NCBI RefSeq assembly: GCF_016522075.1
Contig: NZ_JAEHFW010000004.1
Location: 124,001-188,000, forward strand
Length of the DNA: 64,000 bases
Source: Mucilaginibacter segetis
GTDB lineage: Bacteria; Bacteroidota; Bacteroidia; Sphingobacteriales; Sphingobacteriaceae
Direction: 5' to 3'
Under the pieces are notes generated by a model. The model ran no database searches, was not told the origin of the DNA, and was given only the letters and a program-made list of their open reading frames with translations. The first letter of the stretch is position 1. Every line of letters begins with the position of its first letter. Made by a program: the position numbers and the translations under genes. Positions 53,841 through 63,264 of the stretch are shown piece after piece.

Positions 53841-56800
53841 ATGATAAGCATTCTGTTGTTGCTTTTTCAGTATAAACCGGTGCAAACGTGGGCTGCAAAA
53901 AAAGCCACCGCTTATTTATCAGAAAAGCTTAAAACAAAGGTGGATATAAAAAGCATCTACCTGAAGCCATTTTCTTCGGTAGTGCTGGAAGATTTCTACA
54001 TATTGGACAGGCAGCAGGATACATTGCTTAATACGCCGAAACTTACCGTAGAGATCACCGGGTTTTCATTGTTTAACAGCCTTTCAAAAAAGCTGATAAC
54101 TTTCAAATCCATCCAGCTTGATAATGGCTCCTTTTATCTGAAAAAACAAAAGGATAGTGTTACTAATCTGCAGTTTGTACTTGATTATTTTAATTCCGCA
54201 GATACTACTGCCGACTCTGCTAAAACTAAGGGAAAGCCATGGACAGTTGAGTTCGATCGGATAGGTGTTAATAATTTCCACTTCAGGTATAAAAACCTTT
54301 TAAAGGATAAAGCAGTTAACGGCATCAACTTTAACGATATTGATGTGCGCAACTTTACCACCGTATTACGCGACATTAATATTAAAGATCATCTGTTTAA
54401 AGCTAACATAAACAAGTTTACCCTGCGCGAAAAAAGCGGTTTCTATGTTAAAAGCCTCACCTCGGTAGCAACTATTGATACTAACCAGCTGCTTTTTCAA
54501 AACCTGAGCATAGTTACGCCAAATTCAAATGTGAAGAACTACTTCCGGATGAAGTTTAAATCATTCGATGATATTTCGGACATTGAAACCAAGGTAACGA
54601 TGGATGCGGATCTTAAATCATCGCATCTCTCCTCAAAGGACATAGCTTATTTTACCACATCTTTAGGGAAGATTAATTTTGAATTGGGTGTTGACGGGCG
54701 TATAAGCGGCCGCGTTAATAATCTGAAAGCCAAAAACCTGCTGGTTACTGCCGGGCAGGCAACATTTGTAAAAGGCAATTTTGAACTGATAGGATTGCCC
54801 GACTGGGAGAATACTTTTTTACAACTGCAGTTTGATCAGATCGCCACCAATAAAAAAGATCTTGATTATTTATACAGCCATTTTACCGGGCAACCCAACT
54901 CGCATGTACCCGATATAGTAGGCAAATTTGGCAATATTAATTTTACCGGAAGGTTTACCGGCTTGCAAAACGATTTTGTAGCCTTTGGTACTTTTAAAAC
55001 CAAACTTGGCCGGTTCGATCCGGATCTGAACCTGAAGATAAGCAAGGCTGGCGTACCAAGTTACAGTGGTAAAATACGCGCCGTGAATTTCAATTTGGGT
55101 ACACTGCTGAACGATCAGAAATTTGGGCGGACTACCTTATCAGCTAACGTTCAGGGACACGGTGATGAGTTAAATACGCTTTCAGCAAGTGGTGATGCGC
55201 GCATAAGTTATTTAGGCTTTAACGGCTACAACTACAATAACCTGGTAACCAGGGGCAGTTTTATAAATAAAAAGGCTAACGGCCATTTAACCGTTAATGA
55301 TAAGAATATACAGCTTGATCTGCAGGGGAGTGTTGACCTGAAACCTAAACTGCCGGTGTATAACCTTACCGGTAATATCAGTAATGCTAAGTTACGTACG
55401 CTAAAACTGCTTAAGGATACCGTAACTTTTAATACGGATATAAACTCCGACTTCTCCGGTAATAGCCTCGAAAATCTGGATGGCAGCATTCTGCTTACCA
55501 AAATAAAGTTTTCTGATCCGCACAATACTTATTTTGTGGATACCGTATCATTAAGTGCAAACGGCAAGGGCGACAGCCGCATTATTGCCTTAAAATCTGA
55601 TGTGGCGGATGGCAGCATACAAGGTAGTTTTGACCTTGCCACACTTCCGTCATACTTTAAAACCATTGTAAAAAAGTATATCCCATCCATACAAACAGAT
55701 ATTACGCCGCCCAAGCCGCAGCGATTTGATTTTAATCTGAAACTTAAGAATCTTGATCCCTTTACCGCATTGTTTATGCCGGATCTTAAAGTGCCCGACC
55801 AGGGGAATTTTGTAGGGAAGTTTAATTCAGATGATAAAACTGCTACATTGAACGGGTACATCAAAACCATAAAGCTGGGCAAAATAGTTTTCCATGATTT
55901 TATTATTGATGAAGGAACTGATGACGAATTTTTAGGCCTTAACGTGTCTTTGAGTAAAGTTGACCTTACCGACAGCTTATTTATAAAAAATATCACCGTC
56001 TCCAATTTCCTGAAAAACGATAGCCTTAATTTTAACGTAAAACTTTCAGACAAAACGGCTACCAACCAGTTGGATTTGTATGGTTTGGTGGAGTTCGGGC
56101 GCGATACTACAGCCAAGCTAAAAATACTTCCTTCCGATGTTATACTCGAAAACCAAAACTGGAGAATCCAGGAGCAGGTACGGATCCGGCTGCTGGATGG
56201 AAAAACACAGGTGTCCGGCTTCGAGATGTCTAACGGATTACAGAAGGTAAGAGTAAATGGCTTTATATCCGATAATCCGGCAGATAAACTAAAGCTGTCA
56301 TTTGAAAAGTTCAATATGTCCACCTTAAATCAGCTTACTAAATCGGGCGGGGTACTGCTAAAAGGATCTTTAAACGGTGATGTGGTATTTACATCCATCA
56401 TTAAATCGCCGGGGATAGATGCCAACTTAGGTATTGATTCCCTGATAATGAATAAAACCCTGGTAGGGGATGTAAAAATAGCTTCGACACTTGACAACGA
56501 GCGCGAAGAAGCAAATGTTAAACTAAATATTACTCACCAGGGATTAGAAACCATGAATATTGCCGGCATCTACACCTTAGGGCACGGGGCGGGGGACAAT
56601 CTTGACTTTGATGTAAAGATGGACCATACCGAAGCCATTATCTTCGAACCTTTTGTTAAGGGTTTGGTATCTGATCTTAAGGGTACCGTATCGGCCGACC
56701 TGAAGTTATCGGGCTCTCCGTCAAACCCGGAGCTTAACGGCAATCTTTCATTAAATAATACCGGGGTTACTGTAGATTACCTGAATACCGCCTATACCGT

Positions 56801-58283
56801 AAACGATGAGCTGAGTGTTACCAATAGTGTAATAAACATTGATAACATGGTGCTTAAGGATATAAAGAATGGGAAAGGTACCGCAAATGGGACCATCGAT
56901 CTGAACACCATATCAAATCCGGTTATAAATGTTACGCTGGATGCCGATAACATAATGGCCTTAAATACCACTTTTAAGGATAATCACTTGTATTACGGTA
57001 CAGCCTATGGTTCGGGCAGGTTTAGTTTTAACGGCCCGGTTGATAATATGAAGATAGATATTAAAGCCAGCACCGAGGCAGGTACCATATTTAATATTCC
57101 GCTTAACACTTCATCTATAGCGTCTGATTATGACTTTATCCGCTTTGTTGACCATAATGATACCGCCAGAAAAGTAGTTGATAAGGTAAACGCGTTTAAT
57201 GGTGTTACCCTTAATTTCGACCTCACCGTTGACGAGAAAACAACTGTGCGGATCACTACAGATTATGGCGTTTTAGAAGGTACCGGGCAGGCGAAAAATT
57301 TAAAACTGAATATAAACAGCCTGGGCGATTTCGAGATGTTTGGTGATTTTTTAATAACCTCGGGTAAGTTTGAATTTACCGCCAAGGATTTTATCAGTAA
57401 GAACTTTATAGTTAACCAGGGCGGCAGCATTAAATGGACAGGCGATCCCAATAACGCCGAGATCAATTTAAAGGCGCTTTATGAAGTGCGTACGGATATT
57501 GCACCGCTGTATACCGCGGCGGGTTTACAATCACCCCAGGGGCACAAACAGGTACTGGTGCAGGCGGAGTTGATTATCACCAAATCGTTATTGCAGCCAA
57601 ATATCGATTTCAATTTTAACTTCCCGGTCGACCCATCAATTAAGGATGACCTGAACACCTACCTTGCGGATAATAATAACCGCAGCCAGCAGGCACTTAG
57701 TATAATTGTTAGGCGTAATTTTGCCTCAGGAACAGGCAGTAATTTAACTAATCAGGTTTTAGGTACAGCCGGTGAGGCGGTAAGCGAATTTGCCTTTAAT
57801 AAACTAAACAGTTTTATATCTCAGTCAAATATTAAAAACTTCGACCTTAACATACGCTCGTTTAATGATGCCAGCGTGGGGTTCAGGTTTTTAAATGACA
57901 GGTTGTTACTCAACGGCAGCTTTTATACCAATACCGGTACAAGCGATTTGTTTAATAACAAAACCAGCTTTTTTAATTCGGATTTCAGCACCTTATCAAA
58001 AGATTTTGAGATACAGTACCTGATCAGAAAAGACGGTAACCTGCGGGCTAAGTACTCTTATCGCGCATTAAACAGTACAACGCTTAATACCATAAACGAC
58101 CAGTTAGGCGTGCAATATGTAAATGGCGTGGGCTTGGTTTATCAACGCGATTTCGACTCCTTTAAAGAATTTTTCCGTAATATTTTCAGGCAGGGGCGTA
58201 AAAATCCACCGGTTAAACCATTACCCGTTCCGGCTAATTCAACAACGCCGGTTGTAGTGAGTCCGCCCGATGATGAAGATTAA
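53841..58283 (+). CDS. TamB/DUF490-type translocation and assembly module protein
   Basis: This very large protein (1480 residues from ATG 53841) begins with a hydrophobic anchor and a long AsmA/TamB-like beta-rich region, ending in a C-terminal DUF490 domain (about residues 1100-1440; GDFEMFGDFLITSGKFEF, VQAELIITKSLLQPNIDFNF, LSIIVRRNF). TamB proteins bridge the inner and outer membrane, probably for phospholipid or outer-membrane protein transport, with Omp85 partners. The true start is doubtful: in frame, the codons from 53775 to 53840 encode a basic stretch and most of a membrane helix (KYKVIKKLLKIALSIVLII), but contain no ATG, GTG or TTG. The last four bases overlap ribBA. Confidence 0.88.
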   Translation: MISILLLLFQYKPVQTWAAKKATAYLSEKLKTKVDIKSIYLKPFSSVVLEDFYILDRQQDTLLNTPKLTVEITGFSLFNSLSKKLITFKSIQLDNGSFYLKKQKDSVTNLQFVLDYFNSADTTADSAKTKGKPWTVEFDRIGVNNFHFRYKNLLKDKAVNGINFNDIDVRNFTTVLRDINIKDHLFKANINKFTLREKSGFYVKSLTSVATIDTNQLLFQNLSIVTPNSNVKNYFRMKFKSFDDISDIETKVTMDADLKSSHLSSKDIAYFTTSLGKINFELGVDGRISGRVNNLKAKNLLVTAGQATFVKGNFELIGLPDWENTFLQLQFDQIATNKKDLDYLYSHFTGQPNSHVPDIVGKFGNINFTGRFTGLQNDFVAFGTFKTKLGRFDPDLNLKISKAGVPSYSGKIRAVNFNLGTLLNDQKFGRTTLSANVQGHGDELNTLSASGDARISYLGFNGYNYNNLVTRGSFINKKANGHLTVNDKNIQLDLQGSVDLKPKLPVYNLTGNISNAKLRTLKLLKDTVTFNTDINSDFSGNSLENLDGSILLTKIKFSDPHNTYFVDTVSLSANGKGDSRIIALKSDVADGSIQGSFDLATLPSYFKTIVKKYIPSIQTDITPPKPQRFDFNLKLKNLDPFTALFMPDLKVPDQGNFVGKFNSDDKTATLNGYIKTIKLGKIVFHDFIIDEGTDDEFLGLNVSLSKVDLTDSLFIKNITVSNFLKNDSLNFNVKLSDKTATNQLDLYGLVEFGRDTTAKLKILPSDVILENQNWRIQEQVRIRLLDGKTQVSGFEMSNGLQKVRVNGFISDNPADKLKLSFEKFNMSTLNQLTKSGGVLLKGSLNGDVVFTSIIKSPGIDANLGIDSLIMNKTLVGDVKIASTLDNEREEANVKLNITHQGLETMNIAGIYTLGHGAGDNLDFDVKMDHTEAIIFEPFVKGLVSDLKGTVSADLKLSGSPSNPELNGNLSLNNTGVTVDYLNTAYTVNDELSVTNSVINIDNMVLKDIKNGKGTANGTIDLNTISNPVINVTLDADNIMALNTTFKDNHLYYGTAYGSGRFSFNGPVDNMKIDIKASTEAGTIFNIPLNTSSIASDYDFIRFVDHNDTARKVVDKVNAFNGVTLNFDLTVDEKTTVRITTDYGVLEGTGQAKNLKLNINSLGDFEMFGDFLITSGKFEFTAKDFISKNFIVNQGGSIKWTGDPNNAEINLKALYEVRTDIAPLYTAAGLQSPQGHKQVLVQAELIITKSLLQPNIDFNFNFPVDPSIKDDLNTYLADNNNRSQQALSIIVRRNFASGTGSNLTNQVLGTAGEAVSEFAFNKLNSFISQSNIKNFDLNIRSFNDASVGFRFLNDRLLLNGSFYTNTGTSDLFNNKTSFFNSDFSTLSKDFEIQYLIRKDGNLRAKYSYRALNSTTLNTINDQLGVQYVNGVGLVYQRDFDSFKEFFRNIFRQGRKNPPVKPLPVPANSTTPVVVSPPDDED

Positions 58284-59485
58284 TGCTCCCGCATAATGGC
58301 ATGATCCATTTTATCGCGCTTGGTTCTCAAATATGCTTCGTTATGCGGGTTGGAGGCAATCTCGATAGGTATATTTTCTACCACCTCTAAACCATAGCCT
58401 ATAAGGCCGGCCCGTTTTTTGGGATTATTGGTAAGCAACCTCATTTTTGATATACCCAGGCTGCGTAAAATCTGAGCGCCTATACCATAATCACGCTGAT
58501 CCATACCAAAGCCGAGTTTAATGTTGGCTTCTACGGTATCCAAACCATTTTCCTGGAGGTGATAGGCTTTTAATTTATTTATCAACCCTATACCCCGGCC
58601 CTCCTGGTTCATATAAACAATAACGCCCTTGCCTTCCTGACTTATGATCTCCATTGCCTTATGCAATTGTGGGCCGCAGTCGCAGCGGCATGAACCAAAA
58701 ATATCACCGGTTACACATGAGCTGTGCACTCGCACCATTATAGGCTCATCCGGTTCCCATTCACCCTTAACTAAAGCTAAATGGTTTTCCCCGGTATCTA
58801 ACTGCGTATAAGCTATCATATCAAAATCACCCCACTGCGTTGGCATTTTAACCGATACCTCTTTTTGTACCAGCGATTCCGTAGCTAAACGGTAAGCAAT
58901 AAGATCTTTTATTGATACGATCTTCAGATCAAACTCCTTGGCCATCTGTAACAACTCAGGTAACCGTGCCATATCGCCGTCTTCCTTCATTATTTCGCAG
59001 ATAACCCCTGCAGGCTCAAACCCGGCCAAAACAGAAAGATCTATAGCAGCCTCAGTGTGGCCTGATCGCCTCAGCACACCGCCATCCTTTGCTATGAGCG
59101 GGAAAATATGCCCCGGCCTGCCCAGATCAGCCGGTACCGTAGCCGGATCAATAAGCGCTAATGTGGTTTTTGAACGATCCGTAGCCGATATTCCGGTTGT
59201 ACAGCCATTGCCCAACAAATCTACCGAAACCGTAAAGTTGGTTTCATGTGATGTGGTATTATGGCTCACCATCGGTTCCAGATCAAGCTCTATGGCCCGC
59301 TGCCTTGTTATAGGCGCGCAAACCAACCCACGTCCGTAACGTACCATAAAGTTAATGGTTTCTGGCGTTGCGTTACGCGCCGATGTTAAAAAGTCGCCTT
59401 CGTTCTCACGATCCTCATCATCAACCACTATAATGGTTTTCCCGGCTTTTATAGCCTCTATTGCCTCGGGTATGGTATTTAACAT
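58280..59485 (-). CDS. ribBA: Bifunctional DHBP synthase / GTP cyclohydrolase II
   Basis: This 401-residue riboflavin-synthesis enzyme has two parts. The N-terminal RibB part makes 3,4-dihydroxy-2-butanone 4-phosphate (VVDDEDRENEGDF, TSHETNFTVS, GHTEAAIDLS). The C-terminal RibA part (from about residue 205) opens GTP and has a zinc site in CVTGDIFGSCRCDCG and the catalytic NQEGRGIGL. I chose ATG 59485 (MLNTIPEAIEAI), the usual RibB start, over one 39 bases upstream. No FMN riboswitch is visible upstream. It converges on tamB, overlapping by four bases. Confidence 0.96.
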   Translation of the reverse strand: MLNTIPEAIEAIKAGKTIIVVDDEDRENEGDFLTSARNATPETINFMVRYGRGLVCAPITRQRAIELDLEPMVSHNTTSHETNFTVSVDLLGNGCTTGISATDRSKTTLALIDPATVPADLGRPGHIFPLIAKDGGVLRRSGHTEAAIDLSVLAGFEPAGVICEIMKEDGDMARLPELLQMAKEFDLKIVSIKDLIAYRLATESLVQKEVSVKMPTQWGDFDMIAYTQLDTGENHLALVKGEWEPDEPIMVRVHSSCVTGDIFGSCRCDCGPQLHKAMEIISQEGKGVIVYMNQEGRGIGLINKLKAYHLQENGLDTVEANIKLGFGMDQRDYGIGAQILRSLGISKMRLLTNNPKKRAGLIGYGLEVVENIPIEIASNPHNEAYLRTKRDKMDHAIMREH

Positions 59486-59579
59486 TTCTACTTTTTTGGA
59501 AATCAGCTTTGCTGATAAAGGCAAATTTAACGGATAATTAAGTTAATAAGGTCGGTATTTTGTAAAACTATAGAGAGGG

Positions 59580-60995
59580 TTAATCCGGCCGTTTAAACCG
59601 CAAACGTTTAAAAAAGCGTTTATATACCTCCATATCAAATAGTGCAGAGTCGGTAGCGGCTTTATAAGTTAAAAACACACCGATGGGAAAAAGCATGATG
59701 ATGGCTATCCAGGCACCTACAAGCGGAGACAGGTCGCCCTCCTTAGCGGATTTTTCTCCGATAGTGGAAATTATATAATACAGCAGGAAAAAAATTACCG
59801 ATATCACCACCGGAAGCCCTAAGCCACCTTTACGTATAATTGCGCCCAGCGGCGCGCCTATTAAAAACAGTACTATACACGCCGCCCCCAGGGTGAATTT
59901 TTTTTGATACTCCATAACATACCTGCGGATGCTTTTGGAGGTTTCCTTATAATTATCGGTACGGTTACGCAATACATCCTGTACACGCAGTACCTCGCTG
60001 GCCGAATTATTAAGCGCGTTCAGCTTTTCGCTGAAACTGGATATTAAAACACTGTCGGCAGGAACAAATTTCTTTACCGAATCTGATTTGGCAGGTATGC
60101 TGAAATATTTAATATAAGGCGTTAACAGTTTGTAATTGGTTAAAGTAGTACTATCTACATATTTTTGGGATGAATCCACATAATGGCGCAGTTGCCGCAG
60201 GTTCATCATCATGGAAGCTTGCCGGAACTCATTTTCATCTGTTCGTTTCATCTTGAACTCCGACAGCGGAAACCGCTGTTCAGTTTCTTTAAAACGAACC
60301 CTTGTTAAACGCTGGCGCTGATTATAATTGGTTTCTCCGGGAGTTTCTTCGTACCGCACACCATCCTTAAGTTTTAATATAAGGTAAAGATCATCTTTGG
60401 TACGGTACATTAAGCCCGATCTTGCAAAAGTCACGGTTTGGTTTATCTCCAGCGCCCCATGCTGATAGATCATGATGCCATACAGGGTTTGCCCGTCCGG
60501 GTCTTTACTTTTTACCCTGATAGAATATCCGGGGAAGCGATTACTGAAAATATTTTCGGGTAACAGATCGGCTGATTTTTGCTTGCGGGCATCGTACAGC
60601 AAGGAGTAATATTTTAAATTAGCTACCGGCAGCATGTAATCCGAAAATGCAAACGCCGCGATACTTAATATGATCACTACCACCATCATGGGGTACATTG
60701 CACGGCGAAGCGATATCCCGGCAGATTTAATGGCAACCAACTCATAATTCTCACCCAGGCTGCCATACGTCATGATGGAAGAAAGCAGTACCGATAGCGG
60801 CAGCGCCATAGCCACATTAGTAGCCGAGTTGTACATCATCAACTCTAAAATAATGTACCATTTAAAACCCTTGCCTATTAAATCGTCGATGTATTTAAAT
60901 AAAAACAACATCAACAGCACAAACATCACAATAAATAAAGTGACAATAAACGGCCTTATAAATGATTTGAGCAGTAAAAGATGTATTTTCTTCAT
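59580..60995 (-). CDS. LptF/LptG-family permease (YjgP/YjgQ)
   Basis: This 471-residue inner-membrane permease is of the lipopolysaccharide-export type. It has three N-terminal helices (about residues 12-35, 55-75, 95-120), a long periplasmic beta-jellyroll region of about 220 residues and three C-terminal helices (about residues 370-455). The N-terminus LLLKSFIRPFIVTLFIVMF is characteristic. It should work with the LptB ATPase, encoded elsewhere. It sits in line with ribBA and the START-like gene. A TACCTTTG box lies at 61085-61078 upstream. Confidence 0.9.
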   Translation of the reverse strand: MKKIHLLLLKSFIRPFIVTLFIVMFVLLMLFLFKYIDDLIGKGFKWYIILELMMYNSATNVAMALPLSVLLSSIMTYGSLGENYELVAIKSAGISLRRAMYPMMVVVIILSIAAFAFSDYMLPVANLKYYSLLYDARKQKSADLLPENIFSNRFPGYSIRVKSKDPDGQTLYGIMIYQHGALEINQTVTFARSGLMYRTKDDLYLILKLKDGVRYEETPGETNYNQRQRLTRVRFKETEQRFPLSEFKMKRTDENEFRQASMMMNLRQLRHYVDSSQKYVDSTTLTNYKLLTPYIKYFSIPAKSDSVKKFVPADSVLISSFSEKLNALNNSASEVLRVQDVLRNRTDNYKETSKSIRRYVMEYQKKFTLGAACIVLFLIGAPLGAIIRKGGLGLPVVISVIFFLLYYIISTIGEKSAKEGDLSPLVGAWIAIIMLFPIGVFLTYKAATDSALFDMEVYKRFFKRLRFKRPD

Positions 60996-61077
60996 CAGGG
61001 CACCGTATTCAGCAATACAAAAAGTTTACTATATGCATAACTAAATTTGCATAAGCATATTGCATCGCTACAAAAAA

Positions 61078-61085
61078 CAAAGGTA
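61078..61085 (-). promoter_or_regulatory. Putative -7 box for the LptF/G gene
   Basis: On the minus strand TACCTTTG (61085-61078) matches TAnnTTTG and lies about 80 bases before the LptF/G start. A -33 partner is not clear. Confidence 0.4.
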
Positions 61086-61099
61086 AAGAATTTTACTGC

Positions 61100-61480
61100 C
61101 TAAGCCCCTAAAACGCTCATCAGGTAATCAATTTGATTGTCCCATATTTGTTTGCGTTCGGCAATGGTTTCCTCTGTGGCAAAATCGGTAATACTCAAAG
61201 CCACATCATTGGTAAGTTCATCCTGCACAATCTCCATTTCAAAATAACATTGCGGCTCATCGTCCATCCATTTAAAACGAACCATTTTATTCTCTTTAGC
61301 GGCAACAAGTTTTGCGTTCTGTTTTTCATCGTCCCAGGTAAAGGTGTAAATCTGGTCGCGCACGCTTACATCATCAGCAAACCACTGGGTTAAGCCATTA
61401 GCCTCATTTAAAAAGGTATATAATATCCTTGGGGATGATTTTACTTCGTATTCAATGGTAAATTTCTTCTTCTCGGCCAT
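61100..61480 (-). CDS. START-like (SRPBCC/AHSA1-type) domain protein
   Basis: This 126-residue cytosolic protein has the helix-grip pattern of small START-like proteins: KKKFTIEYEVKSSPRILYTFL, the WFADDV loop, alternating strands (TFTWDDEKQNAKLV, VRFKWMDDEPQCYFEMEI) and a long C-terminal helix (ERKQIWDNQIDYLMSVL). It probably binds a hydrophobic ligand, but the ligand is unknown. The family is common in Bacteroidota. Confidence 0.85.
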   Translation of the reverse strand: MAEKKKFTIEYEVKSSPRILYTFLNEANGLTQWFADDVSVRDQIYTFTWDDEKQNAKLVAAKENKMVRFKWMDDEPQCYFEMEIVQDELTNDVALSITDFATEETIAERKQIWDNQIDYLMSVLGA

Positions 61481-61551
61481 GCGGTTTAATGGTTAGCAAA
61501 TATCAGGGGTGTAAATGTTGAACATTTTTTCTAAAGAAAGCGAATTTCTAC

Positions 61552-61559
61552 TATATTTG
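61552..61559 (+). promoter_or_regulatory. Putative tRNA-Met promoter (-7 box)
   Basis: TATATTTG matches TAnnTTTG, with TTTC at 61528-61531, 20 bases upstream. The box ends about 30 bases before the mature tRNA. Confidence 0.5.
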
Positions 61560-61590
61560 CAAACCTTTTTCAGAAACACTGAAATAAAAC

Positions 61591-61664
61591 GGCGGGGTAG
61601 CTCAGATGGTTAGAGCGTAGGATTCATAACCCTAAGGTCGGCAGTTCGATCCTGCTCCCCGCTA
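61591..61664 (+). tRNA. tRNA-Met (anticodon CAT)
   Basis: The 74-base cloverleaf folds by eye. The acceptor stem pairs GGCGGGG with CCCCGCT (terminal G-T pair), the D-arm is GCTC/GAGC, the anticodon loop is TTCATAA, and the T-arm has TTCGATC. The discriminator base is A. CCA is not encoded. There is an A-C mismatch at the loop end of the anticodon stem. The G1-T72 pair (not the C-A of initiators) argues for elongator Met, or an Ile-lysidine tRNA. Confidence 0.92.
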
Positions 61665-61675
61665 CTAAACAAGCG

Positions 61676-61718
61676 AAAGCGGCAAAATCCAGTTTTAATT
61701 CTGGTATGCCGCTTTTTT
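61676..61718 (+). terminator. Intrinsic terminator after tRNA-Met
   Basis: AAAGCGGCA pairs with TGCCGCTTT, with an inner CCAG/CTGG pairing, and ends in a run of seven T. Confidence 0.8.
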
Positions 61719-61809
61719 TATATCATTTTAGTGGAGATTACACGATATCTGGCTACGTTTTCATAACATGTCTTTTATGAAGTAACATAGATGATGAAGG
61801 TCGGTGATC

Positions 61810-62904
61810 TCAACCCTTCCCACTCCGAAGCTTTAACAAGCGTTCAACAATTGCTTCCGTGGCTGCATCAAAACGCACGAGTTTTTTATCTTCTGCATTT
61901 TCATGGCAGATATCCAGATACGTTTTAATAAAGGTTATCGGGTCGGCCGTTACAAAAGTAGCCAGGGCTTCCTTGCCACGGTATTTTTGAATAGCTTTAG
62001 CCATCTCATAGCCCACAAAATAACTGCTCTCGTCATACGCCGTAGTGAAGCAAACATTATAATATTGCTCGTACCTTTCTGTGGTTGTATCGCTATAACA
62101 TTTATATAAAATGGCTTCAAAAAGCGTAAAGTTTTCCCGGCGGCGGTCAGCATTCTTTTGCCACTCGGCAACCTGATCCCTGGCAAAGGGACTGTTGGCT
62201 TTAAAGCCGGCGAAGTCCCCAACTAGGTTTGCCGTTCCTTCTGACCATAAATTTTCAAGCAGAGCTGCTGATGCTTCTTGGTAGTAGGCCGGTTTCTCCC
62301 ATGCTAGCGGCATCCTTTTCTTTTGCCCGGCATCCTGCACAATATGATAGAGTTCGTGCGCCACAAGCAGTTTCGTAGCATCAATATCCCCGTTCAATTT
62401 TTGCAGGGCAACGTTAAAAGTAGCCTCCTTGCCCATGGTAAAACCAAGGGCGCCGCCACCTGCCAAAAAACATGCCTTTACTGATACATCCAATGTTGCG
62501 GGGGTGTACGGAGCGAGCATGGTCATTATATCCTTCAGCATAGCTGCTTTGTTTTGGCTGATATCCCGAAGCAAACTGCTGATTTCGGGCAGCGCTACCT
62601 TGACGCCGCGCCAGTTATAAGGATCGTCACCCATGATCTTACCGGTGGTAATCATTTCTTTTAGAGTGCTGATGAAGACATCCCTTCCGGCACCGCTATA
62701 ACTTTTAACCTTCGCAATAAGCTGCTGATTGCCGTAGAGCCCGGCTGCTTCATTGAGCTGCTTGTCTGTGACACTATGTCGTTCTAATAAATACACATTA
62801 GTTTTGGCGCTTTCCAGATCCACTTCGATATGTAGACCTGTGGCAGCATAACCCGTAATTGATGCAAGTAGAAAAAGCATCATGGCAAGTAATTTTCTAT
62901 CCAT
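61810..62904 (-). CDS. DUF5700-type putative zinc-dependent peptidase
   Basis: This 364-residue protein has a signal peptide (LLAMMLFLLASITGYA) and a zinc-peptidase motif HELYH (His183, Glu184, His187) within VAHELYHIVQ. A likely third ligand lies further downstream in the helical C-terminal half (YESSYFVGYEMA-type region). It would be periplasmic or secreted. The substrate is unknown, and DUF5700 has no proved role. It lies after the tRNA, in the region leading to the GC-rich segment. Confidence 0.75.
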   Translation of the reverse strand: MDRKLLAMMLFLLASITGYAATGLHIEVDLESAKTNVYLLERHSVTDKQLNEAAGLYGNQQLIAKVKSYSGAGRDVFISTLKEMITTGKIMGDDPYNWRGVKVALPEISSLLRDISQNKAAMLKDIMTMLAPYTPATLDVSVKACFLAGGGALGFTMGKEATFNVALQKLNGDIDATKLLVAHELYHIVQDAGQKKRMPLAWEKPAYYQEASAALLENLWSEGTANLVGDFAGFKANSPFARDQVAEWQKNADRRRENFTLFEAILYKCYSDTTTERYEQYYNVCFTTAYDESSYFVGYEMAKAIQKYRGKEALATFVTADPITFIKTYLDICHENAEDKKLVRFDAATEAIVERLLKLRSGKG

Positions 62905-62962
62905 AAGGTTCGGTATTGAAACTGCAAGATAATTAATCGTCTTGAATTTAATCTATAGTCAT

Positions 62963-63150
62963 TTAAGTTTGGTTGAGTTCAAGCAATTCCCCGTCGTATT
63001 GCACGGTCAAGTCGCCATTGACAAGGCCCATCTTATAAAAATCGGGCGGCCGCGACGCAAGGGTAATTCCTGCGAGGCCCCAAGGGCATGTACCCGGAAG
63101 CCTTTCAGCCGCAGGTCTGCCATATTCACGCCGGGGATTTCCGCTGTCAT
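62963..63150 (-). pseudogene. Frameshifted, truncated remnant of an AraC-type regulator
   Basis: Reading from ATG at 63150 gives MTAEIPGVNMADLRLKGFRV and continues to LPLRR. The reading frame then shifts near 63046-63056 and continues in the next frame as RPPDFYKMGLVNGDLTV and YDGELLELNQT, after which TAA ends it at 62963. The two halves together resemble the N-terminal ligand-binding part of AraC-family regulators; the DNA-binding part is missing. A 2-base insertion or 1-base deletion explains the shift. The GC content is high (38 of 60 in 63061-63120), unlike the host sequence to the left. The family call is from memory and is moderate. Confidence 0.5.
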
Positions 63151-63264
63151 GTGGCAAAGTTAATAAATTCAAACCTATGGTGGTTTCGGCTAAACCAAAA
63201 ATGGATTCGGCTAAATCTTTCTGCCGGTCACTACGGTTATTTGTATCATCAAACAGCAATCCAC

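Noticed and set aside
55529..56323. 264-residue reading frame antisense to the TamB-like gene
   Set aside because: It is a shadow of the coding strand; its Ser/Phe/Leu-rich composition is typical of antisense translation.
59486..59579. Possible FMN riboswitch upstream of ribBA
   Set aside because: The region is under 100 bases and shows none of the conserved FMN aptamer segments.
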